Positions 11,725 through 11,858 of a DNA stretch of 11,858 bases are shown here, piece by piece. The notes under the pieces are model-generated. The model did no database searches. It was given only the letters and a program-made list of their open reading frames with translations, and was not told the origin of the DNA. The position numbers and the translations under genes are program-made. Positions within the stretch are counted from its first letter, which is position 1, and every line of letters begins with the position of its first letter. The stretch spans positions 1-11,858 of the forward strand of contig JABFXT010000081.1 of the NCBI GenBank assembly GCA_013361595.1. Reading direction: 5' to 3'. This stretch comes from Nocardia sp. (GTDB taxonomy: Bacteria > Actinomycetota > Actinomycetes > Mycobacteriales > Mycobacteriaceae).

Positions 11725-11858
11725 ATGAGCGAAACCTCCACCCTCCCCGAGACCGACGCCGCCGCGCCCCTCTCCGGTGAGCGGACCGACCTGCTCACCG
11801 AACTGCGCGCCGCGCGCTTCTTCCTGCGCTTCACCACCCGCGACCTGACCGACGAACA
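11725..11858 (+). CDS. DinB/DUF664-family protein (partial, runs off the right edge)
   Basis: Only the first 44 codons are visible. After an acidic, disordered start, SGERTDLLTELRAARFFLRF is followed by TTRDLTDE. This matches the first helix of the DUF664/DinB superfamily, where LLxxLxxxRxFLRxTxxGLTDEQA is typical. These four-helix-bundle proteins bind a metal, and some are mycothiol-dependent transferases; the His ligands lie beyond the window, so no activity can be assigned. The ATG at 11725 is preceded by GGAAGG at 11711-11716. The preceding gene ends 136 bp upstream in the same direction, so the two need not share a transcript. Confidence 0.7.
   Translation, partial: MSETSTLPETDAAAPLSGERTDLLTELRAARFFLRFTTRDLTDE

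Overview
The window is high-GC actinobacterial DNA, most likely from Nocardia or a close relative such as Rhodococcus. This rests on strong G/C at third codon positions, frequent GTG starts, several start codons with no Shine-Dalgarno but a -10-like hexamer 6-7 bases upstream, and the gene families present (MmyB-like XRE regulator, EphD-like hydrolase, PF10118 protein with a PDR/VanB-type reductase, DinB/DUF664 protein). The genus is inferred; there is no rRNA or other marker gene.

Layout. The left edge (about 1-180) is a fragment of an IS630-type transposase. It cuts into the 3' end of a minus-strand XRE/MmyB-like regulator (99-974), which has lost its own stop and reads on into IS sequence. 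A small SnoaL/NTF2-like gene (1062-1448) is divergent from the regulator. It converges on an MFS exporter (1477-2694, minus), which is divergent from its probable ArsR-type repressor (2802-3179). Their shared promoter region holds three copies of one 20-bp imperfect palindrome.

The centre (3301-6341) is a compact three-gene plus-strand operon: a PF10118 'metal-dependent hydrolase' with a ferritin-like di-iron ligand pattern, a flavin/NAD(P)H/2Fe-2S reductase that overlaps it by 4 bp, and an epoxide-hydrolase-like alpha/beta hydrolase resembling the N-terminal half of mycobacterial EphD. Read together they look like an oxygenase, its electron donor and a hydrolase acting on the oxidised product. 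That would make the 'hydrolase' label of the first gene misleading. A -10 box and an inverted repeat precede the operon.

The right part holds a convergent WYL-domain regulator (6390-7379), a single-pass membrane protein with a DUF5666-like outer domain (7458-8459) and a RecQ helicase (8561-10438), all on the minus strand. A secreted SMP-30/gluconolactonase-like beta-propeller (10617-11588) is divergent from recQ. The start of a DinB/DUF664 protein (11725 onward) is cut by the window edge. The recQ-propeller intergenic region holds an exact 14-bp direct repeat with a 21-bp period and a perfect DnaA-box 9-mer. A 7-3-7 hairpin lies just before the ribosome site of the DinB gene.

No gene-free stretch exceeds 300 bases. 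I saw no tRNA, rRNA, CRISPR array or complete mobile element.
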